This document shows positions 1 to 8,593 of a DNA stretch of 64,000 bases, piece after piece. The notes below the pieces were generated by a model. The model saw only the letters and a program-made list of their open reading frames with translations, had not been told where the DNA came from and did no database searches. Made by a program: the position numbers and the translations under genes. Numbering within the stretch: position 1 is the first letter of the stretch; each line of letters opens with the position of its first letter. Source of the stretch: Pseudomonas nitroreducens NBRC 12694 (GTDB taxonomy: Bacteria > Pseudomonadota > Gammaproteobacteria > Pseudomonadales > Pseudomonadaceae); assembly GCF_002091755.1 (NCBI RefSeq), contig NZ_BDAI01000001.1, positions 496,001-560,000 of the forward strand, written 5' to 3'.

Positions 1-1133
1 ACGAGCTGCCGCCTCTGCTCGAACCCACCCACGAACTGGTGGTGGTCACCAACATTGCCCTGACCAACTACATGGACGCCGAACGCCAGGACCTGCAGCG
101 CGCCTTCAACCTGCTGGCCTGGGTGCTTTTCGGCCTCGGCCTGTGCAGTGTGCTGCTGGCCTTGCGGGTGATCGCCAATTCGCGGCGCAAGCTCCTGCTC
201 ACCCAGCGCCTGCATGACCTCAACCAGTCGCTGGAGCAGCGCGTCGAGCAGCGCACCCAGGAATTGAGCGAACGCAAGGCGCTGCTGCGCTATATCCTCG
301 ACACCAGCCCCAGCGACGTGGCGCTGCTCAGCGACGAAGACTCCCGCGCCCACTACGTCAGCCCGCGGCTGCTACAGCGCACCGGCATCCGCCCGCACGA
401 ACCCTTCACCCTGAGTCGACTGTTCGACGATCCCGACGAGGAAGCACGCTTCCGCCAGTCCCTGGCCGATCACGGCCAACTGGACAGTTGGGAGACCCGC
501 CTGGCGGGCAATCCGCCTTTCTGGGCGATCGTCTGGGCACGGCGCATGGAGGTGGACGGACGCCCCGCCTCGCTGGTGTGGAGCTTCGACATCAACCAGC
601 GCAAGACCATGGAACAGGAGTTGCGCCTGCTGGCCACCACCGATCCGCTGACCGGCCTGCAGAACCGCCATGCCTTCGTCAAACGCGGCGTCGCCCTACT
701 CAAGAGCGCACAGCGCTACGACCGCCAGTGCTCGGCGCTGATGCTGGACATCGACTTCTTCAAGCCGATCAACGATACCCACGGCCACGCCTTCGGCGAT
801 GCCGTGCTTCAAGCCGTGGCGAAGGAGTTGACGCAGGGACTGCGCGAAGTGGACCTGCTTGGCCGCCTGGGTGGCGAGGAGTTCGCCGCAATCCTTCCCG
901 AAACCGACCTGCAGCAGGCGCTGCAGGTCGCCGAGCGGGTACGCAACAGCGTCCAGGCACTGTCCTTCACCAGCGAAGACGGCAGCCGCGTGCGTCTCAC
1001 CCTGAGCATCGGCGTGGCGGCCCGGCGCGAAGGCGAGCTGCGCCTGGAGGACCTGCTCGCCCGCGCCGACCGGGCCCTCTACCGGGCCAAGGCCGGCGGC
1101 CGCAACCGCACGGAGACCGCACCCGGCATTTAG
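1..1133 (+). CDS. Diguanylate cyclase, membrane-bound, PAS-like + GGDEF (5' truncated)
   Basis: Makes cyclic di-GMP from two GTP. The reading frame is open to the left window edge, so the start and a probable periplasmic sensor part lie outside; an internal GTG at 39 is not a credible start. Visible order: a transmembrane segment (about nt 110-180, LAWVLFGLGLCSVLLAL), a coiled linker rich in Leu/Glu/Arg, a PAS-like segment, then a C-terminal GGDEF domain. The active-site motif is GGEEF, a functional variant. An RxxD inhibitory I-site (REVD) sits five residues before it, so product inhibition is expected. It converges with the next gene, only 11 bp apart. Matches my memory of PA2870 by position. 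Confidence 0.9.
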   Translation, partial: ELPPLLEPTHELVVVTNIALTNYMDAERQDLQRAFNLLAWVLFGLGLCSVLLALRVIANSRRKLLLTQRLHDLNQSLEQRVEQRTQELSERKALLRYILDTSPSDVALLSDEDSRAHYVSPRLLQRTGIRPHEPFTLSRLFDDPDEEARFRQSLADHGQLDSWETRLAGNPPFWAIVWARRMEVDGRPASLVWSFDINQRKTMEQELRLLATTDPLTGLQNRHAFVKRGVALLKSAQRYDRQCSALMLDIDFFKPINDTHGHAFGDAVLQAVAKELTQGLREVDLLGRLGGEEFAAILPETDLQQALQVAERVRNSVQALSFTSEDGSRVRLTLSIGVAARREGELRLEDLLARADRALYRAKAGGRNRTETAPGI

Positions 1134-1144
1134 CGGGGGCAGCC

Positions 1145-1945
1145 CTAGCCGAAGATGGTCACCGTCTGCCGGCCGATCGCCAGGAGCTGGCCATCGGCCG
1201 ACCAGGTCTGGGCGGCGATGTGCCCGTAACCGTCGCGGGCATGCTCGATGGTCGCCAGGTACTGGCACCAGCCATTGGCGGGCATCGAGGGCAGCGGCTG
1301 GACGAACTCCACGGTCCAGGTCAGCGAGCTGGAAGGCGCTGGCGATTTCAGATGCGGCAGGTTGGCCGGCGGCCAGGCGTCGATCAGCGCCAGCAGGTGG
1401 CTGATCTCCATCGGCTCCTCGCCCACGTCGCCGCCGCGGAAGCGCATCCAGCCACCCATCTCGCGCTCGCGACTGGCCGAGAACGGCATGTGCCCGACCG
1501 CCCAGCGCATGGCGATATTCTGGGTGAAGGCCGGCATCAGCTTGCGAATGTACGGCAGTTCCTGGCAGTCCTCGACGGCCTTGAACATCGGTGGCGGCAG
1601 GCCGTCCATCTGCACGGTGGATTCGCGTCCCACACCGAAGCTGCCTTGCGCCAGCAGCACCACCTGCCCGTTCTGCACCGCGCGGCAGAATACCTGGCTG
1701 ACCGACTTGCCCTCCCGCAGCACTTCGGCCTCGAAGCTCACCGGCACTTCCACCTCGATGGGGCCGACGAAAGTGATCGCCAGCGAACGCACCGGTCGTC
1801 CGGCCTCGGCCACCGCCGCCATGGCCTCGTAGGCCAGCGCCGCCACCAGGCCGCCGAAACTCGCACGGCCCTGCGCCCAGGCGGCGGGGATGACAATGGA
1901 CAGCGGTGCGGCACGCACCGCCCGGAGCAGTTCGCTGAAGGACAT
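1145..1945 (-). CDS. Acyl-CoA thioesterase-like (TesB/4HBT_3 family) protein
   Basis: A 266-residue protein of the double hot-dog acyl-CoA thioesterase family. The sequence shows the usual N-terminal pattern (QGRASFGGLVAALAYEAM) and the mid-region LAITFVGPIEVEVPVSFEAEVLR that resembles the first hot-dog sheet, with a second hot-dog near the C-terminus (LTWTVEFVQPLP). It presumably hydrolyses acyl-CoA thioesters in the cytoplasm; the substrate is unknown. I chose the ATG at 1945 (MSFSELLRAV): upstream residues in the open frame look non-coding, and an AGGGAAG-like ribosome site precedes this ATG. It stands alone, convergent with the cyclase. Confidence 0.8.
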   Translation of the reverse strand: MSFSELLRAVRAAPLSIVIPAAWAQGRASFGGLVAALAYEAMAAVAEAGRPVRSLAITFVGPIEVEVPVSFEAEVLREGKSVSQVFCRAVQNGQVVLLAQGSFGVGRESTVQMDGLPPPMFKAVEDCQELPYIRKLMPAFTQNIAMRWAVGHMPFSASREREMGGWMRFRGGDVGEEPMEISHLLALIDAWPPANLPHLKSPAPSSSLTWTVEFVQPLPSMPANGWCQYLATIEHARDGYGHIAAQTWSADGQLLAIGRQTVTIFG

Positions 1946-2057
1946 GATCGGACTTCCCTGAGGCTTCTGGAAAATGGCAGCTGGTTGCGATCTTAGGGGC
2001 ACCGGCAGCCCCGGCAAACCATCCAAAGCCTTGTCCCTTGCAGGAAATGCCCTGTCA

Positions 2058-2840
2058 TCAACGAGCCCTATGCAGCGCTTTCCGCAGGGCTTCGAGGCTC
2101 TCGTCGGCGAGGCGCTCGGCGAGGTCGTGGCGGGCGTTCCAGTGCGGCTGCAAGGGCATCAGGTCGAGTTCGCGCTCGCTGCGGATCAGCCACTGCTCGT
2201 AGTCATGCCAGTCGCCCAAGGCCGATTGCGAATCCTTCAGCGGCGCGAGCAGTCGCTGCGGCACCGCCGACTCCTTCGGATAGGCCTCCAGCGAATAGCG
2301 CACGCGCTTGATCAGCAGGCGCAAGCGATGGCGATCGTGGGCCGGATCTTCCAGCGCGTCGCGCAGCTTCCGCCATTCCCGGGCAAGGCGCTTCTCCACC
2401 TTGCCGTGCAACCCCTTGAGCACGCCATGGCGCTCCGCTGTTCGCCACAGCTGCGGCCAGCCATCCAGGCGCAGCAGCAGACGCTCCCACTGCGGGCTGG
2501 CGAGCAGCGTGGCATAGCCGGAAATCAGCGCCGGCCGGCGCAGCGCGGCGGCACGCTCGTAGCCCTCGGCCTCCAGCGCCGGCAGCAGCACTTCCAGATC
2601 ACGCAGAGGACCGCTGAGACGGCCCATATCACCCAGCGCCTGCTCCAGTTCGTCGATCCCCGGCATGCCCCGCACCGGGTGCAGCAGACTGCGCAGCCGG
2701 CGCACAGCGATGCGCAGGTCGTGCAGCGCCTCGGGATCGGACTCCGCCTTCAGGCGGGAGGACGCGGAGAACAACGCGACCTCCTGCTCGATCAGATGGC
2801 TTACCAGGTAATCGCAGAAGGAGGTCACGGCAGGCTCCAC
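2058..2840 (-). CDS. CHAD domain-containing protein
   Basis: 260 residues, almost entirely a CHAD domain (conserved histidine alpha-helical domain). The signature LHDLRIAVRRLRSLLHP is near residues 38-55, and a second basic-helix repeat with RLRLLIKRVRYSLEAY lies past the middle. CHAD proteins are helical, rich in His/Arg/Lys, and known members bind inorganic polyphosphate; here that role is inferred from family. There is no attached CYTH phosphatase domain. It follows tgpA by 57 bp on the same strand and may be the last gene of the moxR-DUF58-tgpA transcript. Confidence 0.85.
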   Translation of the reverse strand: MEPAVTSFCDYLVSHLIEQEVALFSASSRLKAESDPEALHDLRIAVRRLRSLLHPVRGMPGIDELEQALGDMGRLSGPLRDLEVLLPALEAEGYERAAALRRPALISGYATLLASPQWERLLLRLDGWPQLWRTAERHGVLKGLHGKVEKRLAREWRKLRDALEDPAHDRHRLRLLIKRVRYSLEAYPKESAVPQRLLAPLKDSQSALGDWHDYEQWLIRSERELDLMPLQPHWNARHDLAERLADESLEALRKALHRAR

Positions 2841-2897
2841 GCCAGAGGGTGAGCTATCAGGTTAGCCCCCGCCAGCACACCGGCAAGGGCCGCGATG

Positions 2898-4913
2898 TCA
2901 CGTCCCGTTTCTGCGCGCAGACCACAAGCGCCAGGGCAGTTCGCGACGCAGGCGCGCCAGGTGCGCACGCAATTGGGCCGGAGCGGTGGCGGCTCCGCCA
3001 TAGCGCTGTGCTTCGAAGGCTTCCAGGTAGCTGCGGATCGCCTGGGCGTGGGCCGGGAGGACCCTGCTCGCGCGCCGGCAGAAGTCCCGCGCGCCCTCCC
3101 CCGGCTCGCGATGCACCCCCAGGGGCGCGAGCATCCTTTCGAAACGCTGGAAGCTCTGCAACTGGAGATCGGTGGAGCGCCGCCAGGGCTTGAACAGCAC
3201 CAGCGCCAGCACAGCCAGCAACAGCGCGCCACCGCCCACCAGCAGGGCGCCGATCCACTGCCGGTCCAGTCCGCCGAACCAGTTCTTCAGCATGTCGCCC
3301 TGCTGCTCGGCCTGGTAACCCAGCACCCAGCGCTGCCAGCCGTAGTTGACGTCGTCCCAGGCCATGCGCAGTTGGTTGAGCAGCGCGAAGTTCCGGTAGC
3401 GCAGGGGTGAAAACGGATCGGCCTCGAGGAAGCTGCCTTCCTGGCTCATGGCCGCCTCCAGCCCTTGCTCGATCCGCTCGGGCGATACGGCGCCCGTGGG
3501 GTCAACGCGCGTCCACCCGCTGCCCGGCTGCCAGTACTCCACCCAGGCGTGGGCATCGAACTGGCGGATCGCCAGGTAGTTGCCCGACGCGCTGGCCTCG
3601 CCCCCCTGGTAGCCGGTCACCACGCGAGCCGGAATCCCCGCCGCGCGCAGGACGAAGGTCATGGCGCCGGCATAGTGCTCGCAGAAGCCGGCCCGGGTGT
3701 CGAACAGGAAACCGTCGATGCGCTCCGGGCCAACATCCGGCGGGCGGAGTGTGTAGCGGAACGGCTGCTCGCGGAAGTGCCGGAGCATCGCCTGCACCAG
3801 CTCGGCCGGCTGTGGGTAGCGTTCGCGCAGTTGTCGCGCCCAGGCGCGGGCCTGGGGATTGCCGCCCTGCGGCAAGGCGAGGTTGATCCGTTGTGCGCGG
3901 GTGGCGTCGTCCGGCTCCAGCAGAGCGTGCGGCCAGGAGGTGGCGCGGTAGAGCAGCCCCTGGCGCACCGGCAGGCGCCGCTCCAGGTGGAAGTCGCTCA
4001 TCATCCGCGCATCGCCCAGGCTGGCCTGCGCCACATCCAGCCCGAACAGCCAGGGCCGACCGTTGGGCTCCATGATCACCTGGTACTGCAAGGGCTGCCC
4101 CTGCCGCTCCCATTGCGGCTCACGATCGCCACGCTGAAACGCGGTACTCCAGCGCACGCCGTCGAAGCGCTCCAGGGTCAGGGCGCGCCAGTACAGTTGC
4201 GAGCGCGGCGGCGGGCTGCCGTCGAAGCTCACTCGAAAAGCCAGCGCAGCAGACTGGCTCAGTTCCACCATGTCGCCGGGTGCCATGCTGTCACTCAGCC
4301 CGGTCATGGATTTGTCGCCGGGCATTGGCAGCGACCACAGTGGCCCCATGCGCGGGAACAACAGGAAAAGCAGCAGCATCAGTGGCAAGGCTTGCAGCAG
4401 CAGACCGCCGGCCAGGCGCAAGGTCGGCATCGGGCGCGCGGCGAAACCGCTCTGCTGCAGGCCGATGGCCGCCGCGAGCAGCGCTAGCACCGGCAGCAAG
4501 CTGAAGGCGGCGGCGAGGATGTCATCCTGGAACAGGTAACTGGTGGTAACCGCGAAGAACCCCAGCAGGATCAGTACCCAGGCATCGCGGCGAGTCTTGA
4601 GCTCCACCAGCTTGACCACGAAGGCCGAGATCAGCAGCACCACGCCGGCATCCAGGCCGAGCAGCGAGCCGCGGGAAAACCACACGCCCAACCCGGCCAA
4701 CGCCACCAGCGCCAGCTTGGCGATACCACTGGGGTAGTTGGCGCGCATGCGAAACACCTGGATGCGCCAGGCGGCGCAACCCAGCCAGAGGGCGACGACC
4801 CACAGCGGCAGATGTTCCAGGTGCGGGATGATCACCACCGCCTGGGCCACCAGCAGCCAGGTCAGGGCCACCCGTGGAATGGGCTGGGAGGAAGTGGCGG
4901 TCGCACTGCTCAT
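2898..4913 (-). CDS. tgpA: Periplasmic transglutaminase-like membrane protein TgpA
   Basis: 671 residues: an N-terminal DUF3488 block with several transmembrane helices, a large periplasmic transglutaminase-like domain, one more transmembrane helix, and a DUF4129 tail. The catalytic triad can be placed: Cys411 (GFCEHYA), His455 (DAHAWVE) and Asp471 (RVDPTG). In P. aeruginosa PA2873 (TgpA) the triad reported in my memory is 404/448/464, a constant offset of seven. TgpA is needed for viability in P. aeruginosa; its substrate is not settled. The start MSSATATSSQ overlaps the DUF58 stop by four bases (ATGA), so translation is probably coupled. Confidence 0.92.
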   Translation of the reverse strand: MSSATATSSQPIPRVALTWLLVAQAVVIIPHLEHLPLWVVALWLGCAAWRIQVFRMRANYPSGIAKLALVALAGLGVWFSRGSLLGLDAGVVLLISAFVVKLVELKTRRDAWVLILLGFFAVTTSYLFQDDILAAAFSLLPVLALLAAAIGLQQSGFAARPMPTLRLAGGLLLQALPLMLLLFLLFPRMGPLWSLPMPGDKSMTGLSDSMAPGDMVELSQSAALAFRVSFDGSPPPRSQLYWRALTLERFDGVRWSTAFQRGDREPQWERQGQPLQYQVIMEPNGRPWLFGLDVAQASLGDARMMSDFHLERRLPVRQGLLYRATSWPHALLEPDDATRAQRINLALPQGGNPQARAWARQLRERYPQPAELVQAMLRHFREQPFRYTLRPPDVGPERIDGFLFDTRAGFCEHYAGAMTFVLRAAGIPARVVTGYQGGEASASGNYLAIRQFDAHAWVEYWQPGSGWTRVDPTGAVSPERIEQGLEAAMSQEGSFLEADPFSPLRYRNFALLNQLRMAWDDVNYGWQRWVLGYQAEQQGDMLKNWFGGLDRQWIGALLVGGGALLLAVLALVLFKPWRRSTDLQLQSFQRFERMLAPLGVHREPGEGARDFCRRASRVLPAHAQAIRSYLEAFEAQRYGGAATAPAQLRAHLARLRRELPWRLWSARRNGT

Positions 4914-5863
4914 CGCTTCGTCCCGTGCAACGCCAGAGCGCGCAGGCAGGCGTCGCGATGGGCATCGTCCAGGCCGACCGCCAGTTGCGCATCCGGCAGG
5001 CGCAGGCCGAACGGCTGCTGGCGCCGCGTGAGCTGCAGGACCCAGAAGCACAGCCGGGACAGGCGCCCCTCGGTGTCGCCGCCCAGGCTGTCGAACTCCA
5101 GCCAGATGTTGCGCCCGGCCAGCGCGGAGAAATCCTTCACCAGCAGGCCCTGGCCACGGGAGTAGGCCTTCCAGTGCAAGCGCCGGCGCGAATCGCCCGG
5201 CTGGTAGGGCCGCAGGCCCTGGTAATCATCGACGCCGCGCCCGCTGGGCCGCACGCCTTCCTCGTCGTTCTCCGCCGCCCCGCTTTCCAGCGGCAGGTCG
5301 CCGGGCTGCGGATGCGGGTAGACCAGCACCGACTGGTCCAGGTCGACCCAGCTCCAGGCGACCAGCAAGCCCAGCGGGAAGCGACTCTCCACCCGCAGGC
5401 GACCAGGGCGCAACCAGCCACGGCGCTCGGCTGGCACGCTCAGCAGCAACTCTTCGGCGTGGTCCGCCGTGACATCGGCGAACTGCATGCGCTCGGCTTC
5501 CCACCCCAGGCCGATGGCCTGCCGGTTGCGCCCTTCGCCCTCCAGGCGCACCCGGAAGGCTGCCTGCTCGCCGACGAACACTGGCTGCGCGCCGAGCGCC
5601 GACAGACGCAGGCCGCCCAGGTTGCGGTAGGTGTGGAGGATGGCGACGATGAACAGCGACAGCAGAAGGAAGGTCAGGCCATAGGCCAGGCTGTTCTGGT
5701 AGTTGATCGCGGTCAGCAGCATCAGCAACAGCGCGACGCCGAACGCCAGGCCCTGCCGAGTGGGGATGATGAAGATGCGGCGCTGGTTGAGCTGCAGCGA
5801 GGGAGACGGCGGTATGCGCCGGGCTATCCAGCTCTGCCACAGTGGCCTGACCTTGACGAGCAT
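4910..5863 (-). CDS. DUF58 domain-containing membrane protein
   Basis: 317 residues. Two hydrophobic helices near the N-terminus (LAFGVALLLMLLTAINY and LTFLLLSLFIVAILHTY) are followed by a soluble domain with the DUF58 signature (RGVDDYQGLRPYQPGDSRRRLHWKAYSR). DUF58 proteins accompany MoxR ATPases and are thought to act as partners of this chaperone-like system, with a von Willebrand-like fold. The chosen ATG (MLVKVRPLW) lies 10 bp after the moxR stop with a GAGGGG ribosome site. Its stop overlaps the tgpA start. Middle gene of a moxR-DUF58-tgpA operon. Confidence 0.88.
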   Translation of the reverse strand: MLVKVRPLWQSWIARRIPPSPSLQLNQRRIFIIPTRQGLAFGVALLLMLLTAINYQNSLAYGLTFLLLSLFIVAILHTYRNLGGLRLSALGAQPVFVGEQAAFRVRLEGEGRNRQAIGLGWEAERMQFADVTADHAEELLLSVPAERRGWLRPGRLRVESRFPLGLLVAWSWVDLDQSVLVYPHPQPGDLPLESGAAENDEEGVRPSGRGVDDYQGLRPYQPGDSRRRLHWKAYSRGQGLLVKDFSALAGRNIWLEFDSLGGDTEGRLSRLCFWVLQLTRRQQPFGLRLPDAQLAVGLDDAHRDACLRALALHGTKR

Positions 5864-5873
5864 GGCGTGCCCC

Positions 5874-6791
5874 TCAGAGAGCCGGAACTTCGCGCAACAA
5901 CCACTGCACCAACGCACCGCCGCCATGCCCGGCCGGGTCGGCCTGGTCGCGCAGGCGGTGGCCGGCCACCGAGGGCAGTACGGCCTGTACGTCCTCCGGG
6001 ATGACGTAGTCGCGCCCGGCCAGCAACGCCCAGGCGCGGGCCGCTGCCAGCAGCGCCAGGCTGCCCCGCGGTGACAGGCCCAGGGCAAAGGCCGGCTGGG
6101 TGCGCGTGGCTTCCACCAGGCGCAGCACGTAGTCCACCAGCGCATCGCTGGCGCGCACCGCCAGCACCTCGCCCTGCAGCGCCTGCAGTTCCTGCGGGTC
6201 GAGCATCGGTTCCAGGCGCGGCAGCAGGTCGCGGCGAGCTTCACCCAGCAACAACGCCTTCTCGGCGGCGCGGCCGGGGTAACCCAGGGACAGGCGCATG
6301 AGGAAGCGGTCGAGCTGGGATTCAGGCAGCGCAAAGGTGCCGCCCTGGGTCACCGGGTTCTGCGTGGCGATGACGAAGAAGGGTTCGGGCAGCGGCCGGG
6401 TCGCGCCCTCGATGGTCACCTGCCCTTCCTCCATCGCCTCGAGCAGCGCGCTCTGGCTCTTGGGGGTGGCGCGGTTGATCTCGTCGGCCAGCACCAGCTC
6501 GGAGAAGATCGGCCCGGGATGGAAGACGAACTGCCCGCTGTCCTTGTCGAACACCGAAGTGCCCAGCACGTCGCCGGGCAGCAGGTCGGAGGTGAACTGG
6601 ATACGCTGGAACCCCAGGCCCAGCACACGCGCCAGGGCATGGCTGAGGGTGGTCTTGCCCATGCCGGGCAAGTCTTCGATGAGGAGGTGACCGCGCGCCA
6701 GCAGGCAGGTCAGCGCCAGCCTTACCTGAACCTCCTTGCCGAGCAGGACTTCGTCAACTGCCTTCAGACAATTCTCCAGCTTGACGCGCAT
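5874..6791 (-). CDS. MoxR family AAA+ ATPase
   Basis: 305 residues, the normal MoxR length. Walker A is GMGKTT in LIEDLPGMGKTTLSHAL (about residue 40), Walker B is LVLADEINR, followed by sensor-type PFFVIATQNPVTQGG and the MoxR-typical LPESQLDRFLMR. The C-terminal lid domain carries SPRGSLALLAAARAWALL. MoxR ATPases act as chaperones for assembly of envelope or metal-containing complexes; here the linked clients are the DUF58 protein and TgpA. First gene of the three-gene operon; the promoter must lie in the 99-bp gap to the LysR gene. Confidence 0.92.
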   Translation of the reverse strand: MRVKLENCLKAVDEVLLGKEVQVRLALTCLLARGHLLIEDLPGMGKTTLSHALARVLGLGFQRIQFTSDLLPGDVLGTSVFDKDSGQFVFHPGPIFSELVLADEINRATPKSQSALLEAMEEGQVTIEGATRPLPEPFFVIATQNPVTQGGTFALPESQLDRFLMRLSLGYPGRAAEKALLLGEARRDLLPRLEPMLDPQELQALQGEVLAVRASDALVDYVLRLVEATRTQPAFALGLSPRGSLALLAAARAWALLAGRDYVIPEDVQAVLPSVAGHRLRDQADPAGHGGGALVQWLLREVPAL

Positions 6792-6890
6792 CCTGACCTC
6801 ACAATCTAGGAAAACTCCGATCCTACTGGTGTCGCGCCGGGCATCAAAGGCCCCGACACATTTAGTCCGGAAACTGTGATGCAGAGCGCC

Positions 6891-7751
6891 TCAACGGCCC
6901 AGCAGCCGCTCCGCCAGCCAACTCGCGGCCGGCCCCAGGCGTCGTTGCCGCGACCAGATCACATCCACCGCCACTCGGCGCGGCCAGCCGGCAACCTTCA
7001 GCTCCTGCATACGCCCGCCGGCGAAGCGTCCTACCATCCAACTGGGCAATTCGATCCAGCCGAAGCCAAGCACCGCCATGTCCAGCAACAACAGGTAGTT
7101 CGGCGCGCTCCAGCAGCGCCCGCCCAGCAGCGGTGCGGCATCGTCCAGATAGGTATTCAGGCGCAAGGCGCGGTAGGCCAGCAGGTCTTCGCGCTCCACG
7201 TGCTCGCGGCCAGCCAGCGGGTGATCGCGGCTGACGAACAGGCCGAACTCCGCCTGTTCGCTCAAGGTCGCCGAGCTGATATCCGGCGCGTAATCCTTTT
7301 GAGCGGCAAGCAGCCCCAGGCTGGCGCGCCCCTGAACAACCAGATCGAGCACATCGCTGTCCTCGGCGATCAGCCACTCGAACTCCAGGTCCGGGTAGCG
7401 CGCATCGATCTCCGCCAGCCGCGCCTCGAATTCAGCGGACTGGTAGGTGTCCGACATCGCCAGGGTCACCCGCGACTCCAGCCCGCCTACCAGCTGATGG
7501 GCGAGCTGGCCGAGGCGGTCGTTGGCCATCAGCACTTCCTCCACCCGCCCGAGCAGCGCGTGGCCGGCTTCGGTCAGTTGCGGCTGGCGACTGCTGCGGT
7601 CGAACAGGGTCAGCCCCAGATCGATCTCCAGCCGTGCGATGGCCTCGCTGACGGTGGACTGGCTCTTGCCCAGCTTGCGCGCGGCGGCGCTGAACGAGCC
7701 CAGGCATGCGGCCTCGGCGAAGGCCTGCAGGGATTCGGGGGAATATTGCAT
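6891..7751 (-). CDS. LysR-family transcriptional regulator, divergent from PACE pump
   Basis: 286 residues: an N-terminal winged helix-turn-helix (SFSAAARKLGKSQSTVSEAIARLE, about residues 19-42) and a C-terminal substrate-binding-like effector domain. It is transcribed away from the PACE efflux gene with a 122-bp gap that holds a perfect LysR-type inverted repeat at 7766-7786. This is the arrangement of aceR/aceI in Acinetobacter, where a LysR regulator activates a chlorhexidine pump. Regulation of the pump is inferred from layout and operator; the ligand is unknown. Confidence 0.9.
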   Translation of the reverse strand: MQYSPESLQAFAEAACLGSFSAAARKLGKSQSTVSEAIARLEIDLGLTLFDRSSRQPQLTEAGHALLGRVEEVLMANDRLGQLAHQLVGGLESRVTLAMSDTYQSAEFEARLAEIDARYPDLEFEWLIAEDSDVLDLVVQGRASLGLLAAQKDYAPDISSATLSEQAEFGLFVSRDHPLAGREHVEREDLLAYRALRLNTYLDDAAPLLGGRCWSAPNYLLLLDMAVLGFGWIELPSWMVGRFAGGRMQELKVAGWPRRVAVDVIWSRQRRLGPAASWLAERLLGR

Positions 7752-7765
7752 GGAGCGACACCTCT

Positions 7766-7786
7766 ACCATCGGTTACACCGATGGT
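7766..7786. promoter_or_regulatory. LysR-type operator (T-N11-A inverted repeat)
   Basis: ACCATCGGT (7766-7774), TAC spacer, ACCGATGGT (7778-7786): a perfect 9-bp inverted repeat. It contains a T-N11-A core (T at 7770, A at 7782), the classical LysR box. It lies 15 bp before the LysR start and just upstream of the putative pump promoter, fitting autoregulation and activation. Confidence 0.75.
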
Positions 7787-7793
7787 ATCCAAC

Positions 7794-7822
7794 TTAGATC
7801 CAGCCGGTCGACCGATGATAAT
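7794..7822 (+). promoter_or_regulatory. Putative sigma-70 promoter of the PACE pump gene
   Basis: -35 TTAGAT (7794-7799), 17-bp spacer, -10 GATAAT (7817-7822). It starts 8 bp downstream of the LysR box, so a bound regulator would sit close to the -35 element. The start codon follows at 7874. Confidence 0.45.
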
Positions 7823-7873
7823 GGCGCCAGACCGACGGAGTCGGCCTGCCACTGCCTTATCTGGAGAACCCCC

Positions 7874-8320
7874 ATGAGCCCGACTAAAACCCTGAAGGAA
7901 CGGATGTTCCACGCCGGCCTTTTCGAACTGCTGGCGGTCGTCATCTGCGCGCCGACCCTGGCCTGGCTGATGGACAAACCCCTGGGCCACATGGGCGCCA
8001 TGACCCTGATGTTCTCGGCCATCGCCACCCTGTGGAACATGCTCTTCAACGCCGCCTTCGACCGCGCGCAGAACCGCATGGGCTTCAGCCGCACCCTGCC
8101 GGTGCGCGTGCTGCACGCCTCGCTGTTCGAGCTCGGCCTGATCGTCCTGCTGGTGCCGCTGGCCGCCTGGTGGCTGTCGGTGAGCCTGCTGGAAGCCTTC
8201 ATCCTCGACATCGGCCTGGTGCTGTTCTTCCTGCCGTACGCGCTGGTATTCAACTGGGTGTACGACGTGCTGCGCGAGCGCTGGTTTGGCCGGACGGCGA
8301 TGGCCCAAGCGAACGGCTGA
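7874..8320 (+). CDS. PACE family multidrug/biocide efflux transporter
   Basis: 148 residues with four hydrophobic helices in two related halves (FELLAVVICAPTLAWLM ... and FELGLIVLLVPLAAWWLS ...). Each half begins with a basic segment plus H-x(2)-LFE (RMFHAGLFE, RVLHASLFE), typical of the bacterial transmembrane pair (BTP) domain. The family includes AceI, which exports chlorhexidine and short-chain diamines by proton exchange. The W-N-x(2)-[FY]-[ND]-type motif (LWNMLFNAAFD) is present. Start chosen at the ATG that begins MSPTKTLKER; the open frame upstream overlaps the regulatory region. Confidence 0.9.
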   Translation: MSPTKTLKERMFHAGLFELLAVVICAPTLAWLMDKPLGHMGAMTLMFSAIATLWNMLFNAAFDRAQNRMGFSRTLPVRVLHASLFELGLIVLLVPLAAWWLSVSLLEAFILDIGLVLFFLPYALVFNWVYDVLRERWFGRTAMAQANG

Positions 8321-8348
8321 TTTCCCCTATGGACATCTCCGCAGTCGC

Positions 8349-8484
8349 TCCCCCCTCTCCCCCCGCCCTCTCCCTGAAGGGAGAGGGAGCTATCCGTGCG
8401 GGCTGACGCAGCGGTTTCAGCCTGCACCGCACGGTCCCCTCTCCCTTCGGAGCGGGGCGCGTAGCCAGGGTTAGGGAGAGGGAA
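8349..8484. repeat. CCCTCTCCC-type intergenic repeat element
   Basis: Contains CCCTCTCCCT / AGGGAGAGGG arms (8366-8375 and 8378-8387) and a second degenerate copy (about 8436-8484) with the associated GGAGCGGGGCGCGTAGCCAG segment. The same element recurs at 19876, 22147, 24195 and 27411. Intergenic, REP-like, non-coding. Confidence 0.75.
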
Positions 8485-8530
8485 ACACCCGAGGCACGAA
8501 CCAGCAGAAATCGCCCACGTCATTCGACAC

Positions 8531-8557
8531 AAAAAAGCCCGCAGCGATGCGGGCTTT
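8531..8557 (-). terminator. Rho-independent terminator of pyrF
   Basis: Perfect 9-bp stem AAAGCCCGC / GCGGGCTTT with a six-base loop, followed on the minus strand by a run of six T. It lies 36 bp after the pyrF stop. Confidence 0.85.
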
Positions 8558-8593
8558 ATCGTTTCCGGCGGCTTCTCAGTGCAGGGAAAGCAC

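Noticed and set aside
39..1133. GTG at 39 as true start of the diguanylate cyclase
   Set aside because: The frame is open to base 3, and a start there would leave the membrane sensor part missing; the gene is cut by the window edge.
488..1996. 502-codon plus-strand frame across the cyclase and thioesterase genes
   Set aside because: Overlaps both well-supported genes out of frame; Arg/Gly/His-rich product without any motif.
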